NCBI RefSeq assembly: GCF_029784155.1
Contig: NC_073692.1
Location: forward strand, 16,659,752-16,723,751
Origin: Uranotaenia lowii
Lineage: Eukaryota > Arthropoda > Insecta > Diptera > Culicidae
Direction: 5' to 3'
DNA: 64,000 bases
The translations under genes were made by a program, and so were the position numbers. The notes under the pieces were generated by a model, which saw only the letters and a program-made list of their open reading frames with translations, ran no database searches and was not told where the DNA came from. Positions 34,905 through 47,214 of the stretch are shown piece after piece; the first letter of the stretch is position 1; the number at the start of each line of letters is the position of its first letter.

Positions 34905-37690
34905 TTTGTTTCTGATCCGGCCTCAGGTAGAAAGACTGATTGGCATAGGAAGCGCAAATTTTCAAGGCTGTTGCTACCATTAAAATTGTTTCTGATTCGG
35001 CCTCCGGTAAAAAAGATGGATTGGCACAGAGAGCGCAGATTTTCAAAGCTGCTGCTATAAAAAAAATGTTTCTGATTCGACCTGCGGTAAAAAGACGGAA
35101 TGACACAAGTAGCGTTGTTTTCAAGGCTGCTGCTAAGCGATGATTATTTGCATATTTGCAACTAAAACTAAAAAACTGTTTCTGATTCGGTATCCGGTAG
35201 AAAGACGGATTGGCACAGAGAGCACTGATTTTCAAGGCTGCTGCTACGAAACAATTGTTTCTGATTCGGTCTTCGGTCGAAAAACGGATTGTCACAAGAA
35301 GCGCAGATTCCAACAGCTACAAAAAAAAAAGTTTCTGAATCAGCATCTAAAAGAAAGACGGATTGGTACAGAGAGCACAAATTTTCAGGTCTGCTGCTGT
35401 GAAAAAATTATTTCTAATTTTGCCTTCGGTAGAAAGACGAATTGGCACAGGGAGAGGAGATTTTTAAGACTGCTGCTACGATTTAAAATGTTTCTGATTC
35501 GGCCTCCGGTAGAAAGACGGATTGGCACAGAGAGCGCAGATTTTCAAGGCTGCTGCTAGGCGATAAGCGTTGCTTTTATATTTTTTTTTCCAGATTCAGG
35601 CTCCGGTAGAAGATGAATTGGCGCAGATTTTTAAGACAGCCTCTACTAAAAAAAATGTTACTGATTCAGCCTCCGGTCGATGGATGAATTGGCACAACGA
35701 GGCCAGATTTTCAAGGCTGCTGCTACGATTAAAATTGTTTATGATTCGGCCTCCGGTAGAAAGACGGATTGGCACAGGGAGCGCAAATTTTCAAGGCTGC
35801 TGCTATACGATAAGTGTTGCTATGCAACAATTATTTCTGATCCGGCCTCCGGTAGAAAGACGGATTGGCACAGAGAGCGCTGATTTTCAAGGCTGCTGAT
35901 ACGAAACAATTGTTTCTGATTCGGTCTTCGATTTAAAATGTTTCTGATTCGGCCTCCGGTAGAAAGACGGATTGGCACAGAGAGCGCAGATTTTCAAGGC
36001 TGCTGCTAGGCGATAAGCGTTGCTTTTATATTTTTTTTCAGATTCAGGCTCCGGTAGAAGATGAATTGGCGCAGATTTTTAAGGCAGCCTCTACTAAAAA
36101 AATGTTACTGATTCAGCCTCCGGTCGATGGATGAATTGGCACAACGAGGCCAGATTTTCAAGGCTGCTGCTACGATTAAAATTGTTTATGATTCGGCCTC
36201 CGGTAGAAAGACGGATTGGCACAGGGAGCGCAAATTTTTAAGGCTGCTGCTATACGATAAGTGTTGCTATGCAACAATTATTTCTGATTCCGCCTCCTCC
36301 GGTAGAAAGACGAATTGGCACAAGGAGTGCAGATTTTTGTGGCTGTTACTACGATTAAAAATATTTCTGATCCGGCCTCCGGTAGAAAGACGGATTGGCA
36401 CAGAGAGCAGAGATTTTCACGGCTGTTGCTGCGAAAAAAAAATCTGATTCGGCCTCCGGTAGAGAATAGGATTGGCACAGGAAGCGCAGATTTTAAAAGC
36501 TGCTTCTACGACTAAAAATGTTTCTGATTCGACCTCCGTTAAAAAGAGGGATTGGCACAGGAAGCGCAGATTTTCAAGGCTGCTGCTACGAAAAAATTGT
36601 TTCTGTTTTCTCCAGTACAAAGACGGATTGGCACATAAAGCGTAGATTTTTAAGGTTGTTGCTACGATTAAAAATGTTTCTAATTCGGCCTCTGGTTGAA
36701 AGACGGATTGGCACAGGAAACATAGATTTTTAGTGCTGCTGATACGATTGAAATTTTTTCTGTTTCAGCCGCCGGTAGAAAAGGCGAATTAGCTATGGAA
36801 GGGCAGATTTTTAGAGCTGCTGCTATGCGATAAGTGTTGCTATGAAATAATTGTTTCTGATACAGTATCCGGTAGAAAGACGAATTGGCACAGTGAGTAA
36901 AGATTTTTAAGGCTGCTGCTATGCGATAAGTGTGGCTATGAAAAAAATTTCTGATTCGACCTTCGGTAAAAAGACGAATTGGCACACTGAGCGCAGATTT
37001 TTATGGCTGTTGCTAGAATTAAAAATGATTCTGATTCGGTCTCCGGTAGAAAAACGGATTTGCACATGTAGTGCAGATTTTCAAGACTGCTGCTACGAAA
37101 CAATTGTTTCTGATTCGGTCTCCGGTCGAAAGACGGATTGACACAGGGAGCGCAGATTTTCGAGGCTGCTGCTACGAAAAAAGGTTTCTGATTCGGCCTC
37201 CGATAGAAAGACGGATTGACATGGGAAGTGCAGATTTTTAAAGCTGCTGCTAGCAAAAACTTGTTTCTGATTTGCCCTCCAATAGAAAGACGGATTGGTT
37301 CAAAGAGCGCTGACTTTAAAGGCTGCTACTATGAAAAAATTCTTTATGATTCGGCCTCCGGTAGAAAGGCGGATTGATACAAAGAGCGTAGATTTGTAAG
37401 GCTGCTGCTATGAAAATAATGTTTCTGATTGGGCCTCCGGTAATAAGACGGAGTAGCATAGGGAGCGCAGATTTTAAAGGCTACTACTATGAAAAAAATT
37501 TCTGATTCGGCCTCCAGTAGAAAGACTTATTGGCACAGGGAGCGCAGATTTTTAAGGCTGCTGCTAAGAAAAACTTGTTCCAGAATCGGTCCCCAGTAAA
37601 AAAGGCGGATTGGCTAACGAAGCACAATTTTTTAAGGCTGCTGTTGCTGTTTGTTTGTTTCTGATTTTTCCTCAGGTGAATAAAGATTCA
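34905..37690. repeat. Minisatellite, ~80-bp unit, about 35 copies
   Basis: The unit runs TTTCTGATTCGGCCTCCGGT, AGAAAGACGGATTGGCACAG, (A/G)GAGCGCAGATTTTCAAGGC, TGCTGCTACGATTAAAAATG, about 80 bp. Some units carry an extra ~25 bp (GCTATGCGATAAGTGTTGCT). Units diverge by roughly 5-20% by eye. Because 80 is not a multiple of 3, each frame shows the same peptides (for example RPPVERRIGTESADFQGCC) only in patches; all open frames here (up to 139 codons, both strands) are artefacts. Similarity fades beyond ~37640 into single degenerate units. Confidence 0.95.
35480..36292. repeat. Higher-order duplication inside the minisatellite, period ~450 bp
   Basis: 35480-35843 and 35930-36292 are near-identical, including private variants: the GGCGATAAGCGTTGCTTTTA extension, a shortened unit GGCTCCGGTAGAAGATGAAT, and GTCGATGGATGAATTGGCAC. 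At the junction (~35928) a unit is cut off after TTCGGTCTTCG and joined to ATTTAAAATG, the mark of an unequal exchange between unlike positions of two units. Confidence 0.9.
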
Positions 37691-39624
37691 CTGGAAAAGC
37701 AAAAGGGGGGCTGGCTATTGCTAAGATTTTTTTTTTCGGATTGTTCCGGCTCTGGTATATTTTTGATAACATTTTGTTAACCTATGTTTTGTAACAATAA
37801 AAAATTGGTTTTCAAACAAATTTGAAATGAATAAATTATGAGCCCTTTCTTGTTTCGTGTAGTATAAAAATTTAAGAACCGCGATATGGTTGAAATAAAG
37901 GGAATCTTTCGATTGCTTTGATTCAGTAGAATTATTGAACCAAGTAGGCTCACAACACATGATAGCGTATAAGTTTCATACCTTGCCTTCTTAATCTGGA
38001 GTTTTCAGCAGTGAGTTCTGAGTGAGATTTCAAAAAATTCGAAACGATGAGAAGCAAAAATGTACCCCTAAAGGATTATCCATAATCGAAATCCACGCCA
38101 CTGCGTTTCGTACTGCACCGTGCAGCCAATACAACCCCTGTGCAGGAAAATTAAAAAAGGACTAAATAAAAGGGCATGAATGAGGTAAGAAACCTGGCTG
38201 GCAGCGGACCTGACACCTCCTTATGCCACCTTCTTACACCGCGGCCGGCCGGTCGGAAATCCTTCTGGCCATTCGAGAGGGCATCGAATTGCATTGGACC
38301 GATTCGTCCGGCACTCTGACACAACAACGGAGGAGATACGGCCAGCCTTACTTGGAGGAAAAAATCGGCCTGCGCTCTCAGGCGAGATAAAAATTGGCTA
38401 CCCGGTTGTTGGTTGGCCTCAACGGTGGTTGGCTTGTGAGCGGTGTGTGGCCTTCGGGACAACCTTCCCCCAATGACCCCCCCAATCCACAACGTGGGAC
38501 CCCAAAGAGGACATGGCGACAATTTTCTATATGGATGCTGCGTGCGTCGTCATCTAGTTTTTTGCTCGCTCGCCACCGTCGTCGCCGAATGCATAGTTTT
38601 TCCAATTCCGTGTAGGCCTATTCTCGGCCTATACTCGCAGACCCTGGAAAAACTGGGCGGAAAAATTAGAAAATCTCGCTTATGTACGAATCGTTTTTTC
38701 TCGCTCGCACTCATCACACGAGATCGCCATCAACTATCCGGCGGCAGAAGCAGCAGCATCGGAAATGCACAACAGCATCATCATCCTGTCCAGGAAAGCC
38801 CGATTCGATAGTTGCGTTTTCTCCGGCGGAAAAATTGTGTAGGCATTCTGCGTGTGCGGAAGCGGAAAAATGCGGCAATCGGCGAACGGCGGTGGCGGTT
38901 TCGGAAAAACTATTTCTTTTCCTCGTTTTTCTATGTGCGCACCACACGGATGGACGGAAAAACCCGATGCCCGTTCCGATGCGATGGTACGGTTGTCGAT
39001 TCTCCATCTGGTGTTGTTGATGATTTTGATGTGCGTGTTTTTTTTTTCGTTGCTGCTCTATTCCATTTGTTTCGAATTTGCGCCTGGGCAGGGGTGTGCG
39101 TTCTTCCTGGTGCGTGCGTGTGTGGAAGGCTCGAATCGATTCCGCGTTGACTTTGTTGGCCCGGACTCTAGAACGAGCTTCCGAGACTCGGATTGCACCG
39201 TTCGTGGAAGTCAGTTTTTTTTTAGATTACTGTCTGTCGATTGGTCGTTTTACAAAAAAAAAACTAAATTGTATGCTTCGGGAAAGTAATATGAAAAAAG
39301 TGCCCTCATACATAGATGCTACAGATCAGATAGCATTTGGGGTAAAAAAAAATTCTCGACCAATCCCAGATCTGCAATGTTGTTATAGGCATAGGAGATA
39401 TGTTATTGAATACAACTTTAGGTTTCCCAAAGTTATAAGGCTTAGGAATCTAGAATTTCTTGATATTCATTCTTACAGATTTAATTATACCAAACGGCGA
39501 TTATAAATTAACAATCAATCAAAAACTTCTAAATTCTCAACACATGGGACTTTCGCAGGTCATCGTTCAACCGTGGAGGTTATGTGAAATTTTGAAGAAT
39601 TGACTTCTTAAACGGCTTAAAACT
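37691..39624. other. Unique block before the 9-bp satellites
   Basis: 37691-38100 is AT-rich and contains a 40-bp match (37903-37942) to 1807-1847. 38150-39290 is unique and GC-rich with many CG dinucleotides and open frames up to 145 codons on several strands and frames. None has a recognisable domain, and the overlapping frames suggest low stop density rather than coding. It may be intronic regulatory DNA of the upstream gene. Confidence 0.4.
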
Positions 39625-42359
39625 TGTTGTCAAAGTTGTCAAAATTGTCAAAATTGTCAAAATTGTCAAAATTGTCAAAATTGTCAAAATTGTCAAAATT
39701 GTCATAATTGTCAAAATTGTCAAAATTGTCAAAATTGTCAAAATTGTCCAAATTGTTAAAATTGTCAAAATTGTCGAAATTGTCAAAATTGTCAAAATTG
39801 TCAAAATTGTCAAAATTGTCAAAATTGTCAAAATTGTCAAAATTGTCAAAATTGTCAAAATTGTCAAAATTGTCAAAATTGTCAAAATTGTCAAAATTGT
39901 CAACTGTCAAAATTGAAGAAATTGACAAAATTGACGAAATTGTCAAAATTGTCAAAATTGTCAAAATTGTCAAAATTATCAAAATTATCAAAATTGTCAA
40001 AATTGTCAAAATTGTCAAAATTGTCAAAATTGTCAAAATTGTCAAAATTGTCAAAATTGTCAAAATTGTCAAAATTGTTAAAATTGTCAAAATTGTCAAA
40101 ATTGTCAAAATTGTCAAAATTGTCAAAATTGTCAAAATTGTCAAAATTGTCAAAATTGTCAAAATTGTCAAAATTGTCAAAATTGTCAAAATTGTCAAAA
40201 TTGTCAAAATTGTCAAAATTGTCAAAATTGTCGAAATTGTCAAAATTGTCAAAATTGTCAAAATTGTCAAAATTGTCAAAATTGTCAAAATTGTCAAAAT
40301 TGTCAAAATTGTCAAAATTGTCAAAATTGTCAAAATTGTCAAAATTGTCAAAATTGTCAAAATTGTCAAAATTGTCAAAATTGTCAAAATTGTCAAAATT
40401 GTCAAAATTGTCAAAATTGTCAAAATTGTCAAAATTGTCAAAACTGTCAAAATTGTCAAAATTGTCAAAATTGTCAAAATTGTCAAAATTGTCAAAATTG
40501 TCAAAATTGTCAAAATTGTCAAAATTGTCAAAATTGTCAAAATTGTCAAAATTGTCAAAATTGTCAAAATTGTCAAAATTGTCAAAATTGTCAAAATTGT
40601 CAAAATTGTCAAAATTGTCAAAATTGTCCAAATTGTCAAAATTGTCAAAATTGTCAAAATTGTCAAAATTGTCAAAATTGACGAAATTGACGAAATTGAC
40701 GAAATTGTCAAAATTGTCAAAATTGTCAAAATTGTCAAAATTGTAAAAATTGTCAAAATTGTCAAAATTGTAAAAATTGTAAAAATTGTAAAAATTGTAA
40801 AAATTGTAAAAATTGTCAAAACTGTCAAAATTGTCAAAATTGTCAAAATTGTCAAAATTGTCAAAATTGTCAAAATTGTCAAAATTGTCAAAATTGTCAA
40901 AATTGTCAAAACTGTCAAAATTGTTAAAATTGTCAAAATTGTCAAAATTGTCAAAATTGTCAAAATTGTCAAAATTGTCAAAATTGTCAAAATTGTCAAA
41001 ATTGTCAAAATTGTCAAAATTGTCAAAACTGTCAAAATTGTCAAAATTGTCAAAATTGTCAAAATTGTCAAAATTGTCAAAATTGTCAAAATTGTCAAAA
41101 TTGTCAAAATTGTCAAAATTGTCAAAATTGTCAAAATTGTCAAAATTGTCAAAATTGTCAAAATTGTCAAAATTGTCAAAATTGTCCAAATTGTCAAAAT
41201 TGTCAAAATTGTCCAAATTGTCAAAATTGTCAAAATTGTCAAAATTGAAGAAATTGACGAAATTGACGAAATTGACGAAATTGTCAAAATTGTCAAAATT
41301 GTCAAAATTGTCAAAATTGTCCAAATTGTACAAATTGTCAAAATTGTCGAAATTGTAAAAATTGTAAAAATTGTCAAAACTGTCAAAATTGTCAAAATTG
41401 TCAAAATTGTCAAAATTGTCAAAATTGTCAAAATTGTCAAAATTGTCAAAATTGTCAAAATTGTCAAAATTGTCAAAATTGTCAAAATTGTCAAAATTGT
41501 CAAAATTGTCAAAATTGTTAAAATTGTCAAAATTGTCAAAATTGTCAAAATTGTCAAAATTGTCAAAATTGTCAAAATTGTCAAAATTGTCAAAATTGTC
41601 AAAATTGTCAAAATTGTCAAAATTGTCAAAATTGTCAAAATTGTCAAAATTGTCAAAATTGTCAAAATTGTCAAAATTGTCAAAATTGTCAAAATTGTCA
41701 AAATTGTCAAAATTGTCAAAATTGTCAAAATTGTCAAAATTGTCAAAATTGTCAAAATTGTCAAAATTGTCAAAATTGTCAAAATTGTCAAAATTGTCAA
41801 AATTGTCAAAATTGTCAAAATTGTCAAAATTGTCAAAATTGTCAAAATTGTCAAAATTGTCAAAATTGTCAAAATTGTCAAAATTGTAAATATTGTCAAA
41901 ATGGTCAAAATTGTCAAAATTGTTAAAATTGTCAAAATTGTCAAAATTGTCAAAATTGTCAAAATTGTCAAAATTTTCCAAATTGTCAAAATTTTCCAAA
42001 TTGTCAAAATTGTCAAAATTGTCAAAATTGTCAAAATTGTAAAAATTGTCAAAATTGTCAAAATTGTCAAATTTGTCAAATTTGTCAAAATTGACAAAAT
42101 TGTCAAAATTGTTAAAATTGTCAAAATTGTCAAAATTGTCAAAATTGTAAAAATTGTCAAAATTTTCAAAATTGTCAAAATTGTCTAAATTGTCAAATTG
42201 TCAAAATTGCCAAAATTGTCAAAATTTTCAAAACTGTGAAAATTGTCAAAATTAACCGAATTGACAAAATTGCCAAAATTTTCAAAATTAACAAAATTTT
42301 CAAAATTGTCATAATTTCAAAACTGTTCAAATTTTGAAAATTGTCAAATTGTCAAAAAT
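39625..42359. repeat. 9-bp satellite A: (TCAAAATTG)n, about 300 copies
   Basis: About 2.7 kb of AATTGTCAA units (read as TCAAAATTG) with scattered variants: GTAAAAATT, ACTGTCAAA, GACGAAATT, and GTCCAAATT. The right 300 bp degrade into mixed variants that grade into satellite B. Variant blocks recur together: GAAGAAATTGAC/GACGAAATTGAC runs at ~39914, ~40679 and ~41244, and GTAAAAATTGTCAAAACTG at ~40808 and ~41358, giving a higher-order spacing of ~560 bp. Open frames up to 853 codons on both strands (TILTIL, FDNFDN, KIVKIV, LSKLSK) arise because 9 is divisible by 3 and the unit lacks stops; they are not genes. Confidence 0.98.
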
Positions 42360-42383
42360 TGCTAAAATTTTCGAAAATAAAAA

Positions 42384-44430
42384 AATGACAAAAATGAGAA
42401 AAAATGACAAAAATGACAAAAATGACAAAAATGACAAAAATGACAAAAATGACAAAAATGACAAAAATGACAAAAATGACAAAAATGACAAAAATGACAA
42501 AAATGACAAAAATGACAAAAATGACAAAAATGACAAAAATGACAAAAATGACAAAAATGACAAAAATGACAAAAATGACAAAAATGACAAAAATGACAAA
42601 AATGACAAAAATGACAAAAATGACAAAAATGACAAAAATGACAAAAATGACAAAAATGACAAAAATGACAAAAATGACAAAAATGACAAAAATGACAAAA
42701 ATGACAAAAATGACAAAAATGACAAAAATGACAAAAATGACAAAAATGACAAAAATGACAAAAATGACAAAAATGACAAAAATGACAAAAATGACAAAAA
42801 TGACAAAAATGACAAAAATGACAAAAATGACAAAAATGACAAAAATGACAAAAATGACAAAAATGACAAAAATGACAAAAATGACAAAAATGACAAAAAT
42901 GACAAAAATGACAAAAATGACAAAAATGACAAAAATGACAAAAATGACAAAAATGACAAAAATGACAAAAATGACAAAAATGACAAAAATGACAAAAATG
43001 ACAAAAATGACAAAAATGACAAAAATGACAAAAATGACAAAAATGACAAAAATGACAAAAATGACAAAAATGACAAAAATGACAAAAATGACAAAAATGA
43101 CAAAAATGACAAAAATGACAAAAATGACAAAAATGACAAAAATGACAAAAATGACAAAAATGACAAAAATGACAAAAATGACAAAAATGACAAAAATGAC
43201 AAAAATGACAAAAATGACAAAAATGACAAAAATGACAAAAATGACAAAAATGACAAAAATGACAAAAATGACAAAAATGACAAAAATGACAAAAATGACA
43301 AAAATGACAAAAATGACAAAAATGACAAAAATGACAAAAATGACAAAAATGACAAAAATGACAAAAATGACAAAAATGACAAAAATGACAAAAATGACAA
43401 AAATGACAAAAATGACAAAAATGACAAAAATGACAAAAATGACAAAAATGACAAAAATGACAAAAATGACAAAAATGACAAAAATGACAAAAATGACAAA
43501 AATGACAAAAATGACAAAAATGACAAAAATGACAAAAATGACAAAAATGACAAAAATGACAAAAATGACAAAAATGACAAAAATGACAAAAATGACAAAA
43601 ATGACAAAAATGACAAAAATGACAAAAATGACAAAAATGACAAAAATGACAAAAATGACAAAAATGACAAAAATGACAAAAATGACAAAAATGACAAAAA
43701 TGACAAAAATGACAAAAATGACAAAAATGACAAAAATGACAAAAATGACAAAAATGACAAAAATGACAAAAATGACAAAAATGACAAAAATGACAAAAAT
43801 GACAAAAATGACAAAAATGACAAAAATGACAAAAATGACAAAAATGACAAAAATGACAAAAATGACAAAAATGACAAAAATGACAAAAATGACAAAAATG
43901 ACAAAAATGACAAAAATGACAAAAATGACAAAAATGACAAAAATGACAAAAATGACAAAAATGACAAAAATGACAAAAATGACAAAAATGACAAAAATGA
44001 CAAAAATGACAAAAATGACAAAAATGACAAAAATGACAAAAATGACAAAAATGACAAAAATGACAAAAATGACAAAAATGACAAAAATGACAAAAATGAC
44101 AAAAATGACAAAAATGACAAAAATGACAAAAAAGACAAAAATGACAAAAATTACAAAAATGACAAAAATGACAAAAAAAATGACAAAAAAAAATGACAAA
44201 AATGACAAAAATGACAAAAATGACAAAAATGACAAAAATGACAAAAATGACAAAAATGACAAAAATGACAAAAATGACAAAAATTACGAAAATGACAAAA
44301 ATTACAAAAATTTCAAAAATTACAAAAATGACAAAAATGACAAAAATTACAAAAATTACAAAAATGACAAAAATGACAAAAATGATAAAAATGGCAAAAC
44401 GACAAAAATGACAAAAATGACAAAAAGTAT
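42384..44430. repeat. 9-bp satellite B: (GACAAAAAT)n, nearly perfect
   Basis: From ~42404 to ~44131 the unit GACAAAAAT repeats about 190 times without a visible change; the last 300 bp carry variants (TTACAAAAA, AAAGACAAA, AATTACGAA). The unit differs from satellite A's (GTCAAAATT) at two positions, and the boundary zone 42190-42400 mixes both, so B probably arose from A. The plus strand is extremely A-rich (6 of 9). Open frames of 600-692 codons in five frames (TKMTKM, DKNDKN, FLSFLS, FVIFVI, FCHFCH) are artefacts. Confidence 0.98.
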
Positions 44431-46107
44431 CGTTTCGCAAATCGACGCCCCTGCTATTCCCGACTCAAGACGGGGGCAGTGAGCAACACGACAGACGACG
44501 CGGAGATGGCAAAAGTTTAGACGCGCAGCCAGTGAGCAATTTTTTCGTGCATCTCTGGCGATTGCATTTTTCTCGCTCTCGCTCGCCATCATTGCATTGC
44601 TAGTTCGTTGTTGGTTGGCTGGCGAAAGAGTTTCCGCTAATACGAACGAACGAACGGAAAAATTTCCGCAAAAAAAAACAGCAGCAGCGTTCCGGATTTT
44701 GTGTGGATGCATCCAGGATGCACAGAAGAGTACGGAAAATTCACAAACCAATTCTATGGTGTGTGTGGGTGGGGAAAACTTTTTTGTTCTCTTTTTTCCA
44801 CTCTCTTCGAGGTGCGTAAACCGCGGAAAAATGCAGTTATGTGCAGAGTTATAGTTGGCAAGCAAACTATCGGGAATCCTATTTGATATTTTTACATTCG
44901 CCTATGAGGAGACCAACTGACACGTTCCTATTGAATAGGGATGTCCGCACCCCCTTTTATCTATATCGTAAAGTTTATCGTACACACATTCCAACAGGTC
45001 GTTGCCCCCATACAGTACATACAGAATCAAACTAGAAAGCCGAGATTGGATATTTTTCCGAAATATTTCATTTTTGATTCGGCAAGTGTAAAAATTCTTT
45101 TCATCGGTCTCAGCCACCACTTTTTCTAAGATGGAGGCTGGCAGTCACTGGCATTGCATATCGCAGACTCCTCGAGGACCACCCAGCCCACCACCCACTA
45201 CTGGGGAGGTTGAACAGAACAAATGCGCAAAAGAGAAAATCTTAAAACTTGACATTCTTGTCCCCTATTATTTAGATCTAGCTTAGGCTACCCGACACAC
45301 ATGTGAACGAGAAAACTCACGCAACAACTCAGTACATAAGACCAACAAACATCACCCTCAAACCATGGGGCGAAAATCCACCACCGGAGCAAACCATCCC
45401 GCCACCATGAAGGGGGTGCCTTTTTTGTGTGGGGGTGGGTGGGTGTACTGAATGAATGAAGGGAAAGCCTTTCTTCTTTTCTTCGGCCCACCACGTGTAT
45501 GTTGCCCTCGTTTTCTTGATGTTCCTGGCAGGACGCCACATGATGGTGGTGGGTTCTTGTTTGCTTTTGCTCACAGTTTTCGCAACAAATTTACCACCCA
45601 CACACACGAACGTGCTGCTGTTGTTGCGTTGCTCTATGCCTCACCAATACTAGTGCGAATGATTTTCCCAAAGGTGCAGCACCACCTTGTTCCACCTTTC
45701 ACCACGTATGATCCGGAACTCGAGCGATGCACTTGGCATTGTGCATCGGGAGACACAGTAGGTACCTTCCTTCGGAATAAATCATCAATATCATCAACAA
45801 ATGTGGCTCCGATGAGAGAGAGAGCAAATTTACGAATAGGGTGAGAGCCTTTTTTCATATTTTCCGTTCCTTATTCCGGTAGAATGTTCTATACTGGGAT
45901 ATTTCCGTCGTCCGTTCGTTTCGTTGCAACACCATATTCCGTTGCACGCACTGTGTTTACTTTTGCTGCTATTTTATGCCTATTTTTTGCATCGGTACTC
46001 TCCACGGTGATGATGAGGGATAAATGCGTTTAGAGTCGTTAGGCATCATTACCGATGGCGACGCACTCAATGGATGCATGGGTTGCAATAAATTAGCTGC
46101 TTATACT
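44431..46107. other. Unique GC-richer DNA between satellite and CCGGG element
   Basis: Unique sequence with CACACCC/GGTGGG tracts (for example 45410-45450). Open frames up to 130 codons on both strands without domains. It resembles the block at 38.15-39.3 kb on the other side of the satellites and could be the continuation of the same regulatory or intronic DNA. Confidence 0.4.
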
Positions 46108-46612
46108 AAGCTTGCCAGATTGCCCGGTTTTATCCGGGTTTGCCCGGATATTTGATGCAAAATTTCGAGAAAATCCGGTCCGGCCCGGTTGCCCGGATAT
46201 CGTGAAAAAAGTCCGGATATTGCCCGGATTTTTTTACAATTTTCACAAAGAAACCCAAAAAAAATCAAAGTTTTTGAGTAAGTTTCAGCAAAATCGATTA
46301 ACGGTATGGAAATTTTCAACGGTTGTTTCAAATAATTTCGCTGATTTACTTTCATAAACCTTTAAATATTTAAGTTTTTCAAAAAGTTTTTGGAAGTCTG
46401 CAATTACATTAATAAAATATTAATTTCATATTTTTTGCATTTTTTCTTTGCTTTTATGTATAATAACACCTAAGTTTTGCCCGGTTTTTGCCCGGTTTTT
46501 GGATTTGAAAAATTGAAATCCATGCCCGGATTTTGCCAGGTTTTTATGAAAAAATGCCCGGAATTGCTAGGCCCGGGTGGGAGTGAAAAAAAATCTGGCA
46601 ACCTTAGCTTAT
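46108..46612. mobile_element. ~500-bp CCCGG-word element with (A)AGGTTGCCAGAT ends
   Basis: Left end ACTAAGCTTGCCAGATTGCC; right end, inverted, GCTAAGGTTGCCAGATTTTT. The word GCCCGG(A/T)TnTT occurs about ten times (for example 46130-46225 and 46475-46575) in both halves. Degenerate relatives lie at ~20228-20550 and ~56520-56580. No protein is encoded; open frames on both strands are symmetric by-products. Confidence 0.78.
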
Positions 46613-47214
46613 ACATATATGTAGCAGCATTCCTTAATTTTATGTTTTTAAGTTACTGCATTTTGATTTGTTTATCACGAAAAAAAGTGGCTTTAGACAA
46701 GAAGCGAGTCTAACATTATTATAATTTCAAACCGAAGAAAGAAATACATATGTAGACGATTTCTAATTGTTCATCTGCCATGAATGTCTGTCAACTTTCT
46801 CTACCAACCTTCTGATACATAATCGCATCACACAGGTTGTGTTCACAAAGTGATGAATACCTCAACGAACGCGGAAAGCTAATGAGATCCTAAAAACTTC
46901 ATAGCGCATATTTAAATAAGCTTCATATGCAAATTTAAACTGATCATCTATGGAAGGAAGCCTAAATACACCAAACTGTTTTAGTTTGAGTATAAGCGCT
47001 AAATTTCGGGTTGGTTTTAAACCCATAGTATCTATTGAAAAAAATCCTTAAAAATAATGGCGGTTCTAAGCAGAGCTGTTATACTCTTCAAAACAGCACA
47101 ATGTGTCCATACACCATGTGAACGCAAGCTTTCTAAAACTAAAACTGCGCGCACCACACGGCGAAAGAATTACTTCTGTTGGCTCTCTTACCCTACCTAC
47201 CTACCTATTTAAGG
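46613..47214. other. Unassigned spacer
   Basis: AT-rich sequence with no identifiable gene; leads into the 3' end of the retrotransposon relic. Confidence 0.4.

Noticed and set aside
34827..37256. A repeat protein with RPPVERRIGTESADFQGCC modules
   Set aside because: The ~80-bp period shifts frame at every unit, so no single frame carries the modules; peptides recur in several frames and on both strands.
38151..39506. Cluster of open frames of 97-145 codons in the GC-rich block
   Set aside because: They overlap in many frames on both strands and show no domains; GC-rich composition lowers stop frequency.
39580..42188. Open frames up to 853 codons on both strands (TILTIL, FDNFDN, KIVKIV, LSKLSK repeats)
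   Set aside because: A 9-bp tandem unit without stops in most frames keeps those frames open on both strands at once; no unique coding sequence, splice signal or promoter accompanies them.
39625..44430. A CRISPR array
   Set aside because: There are no spacers, the unit is 9 bp, and the surrounding DNA is clearly eukaryotic with GT-AG introns and insect mobile elements.
42327..44482. Open frames of 600-692 codons (TKMTKM, DKNDKN, FCHFCH, FLSFLS, FVIFVI)
   Set aside because: Same artefact in satellite B; five long frames are open simultaneously and the unit is invariant, so there is no evidence of protein-level selection.
44356..44865. 169-codon minus-strand frame leading into the satellite
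   Set aside because: About 30 codons are satellite sequence and the remainder has no recognisable features or splice signals.
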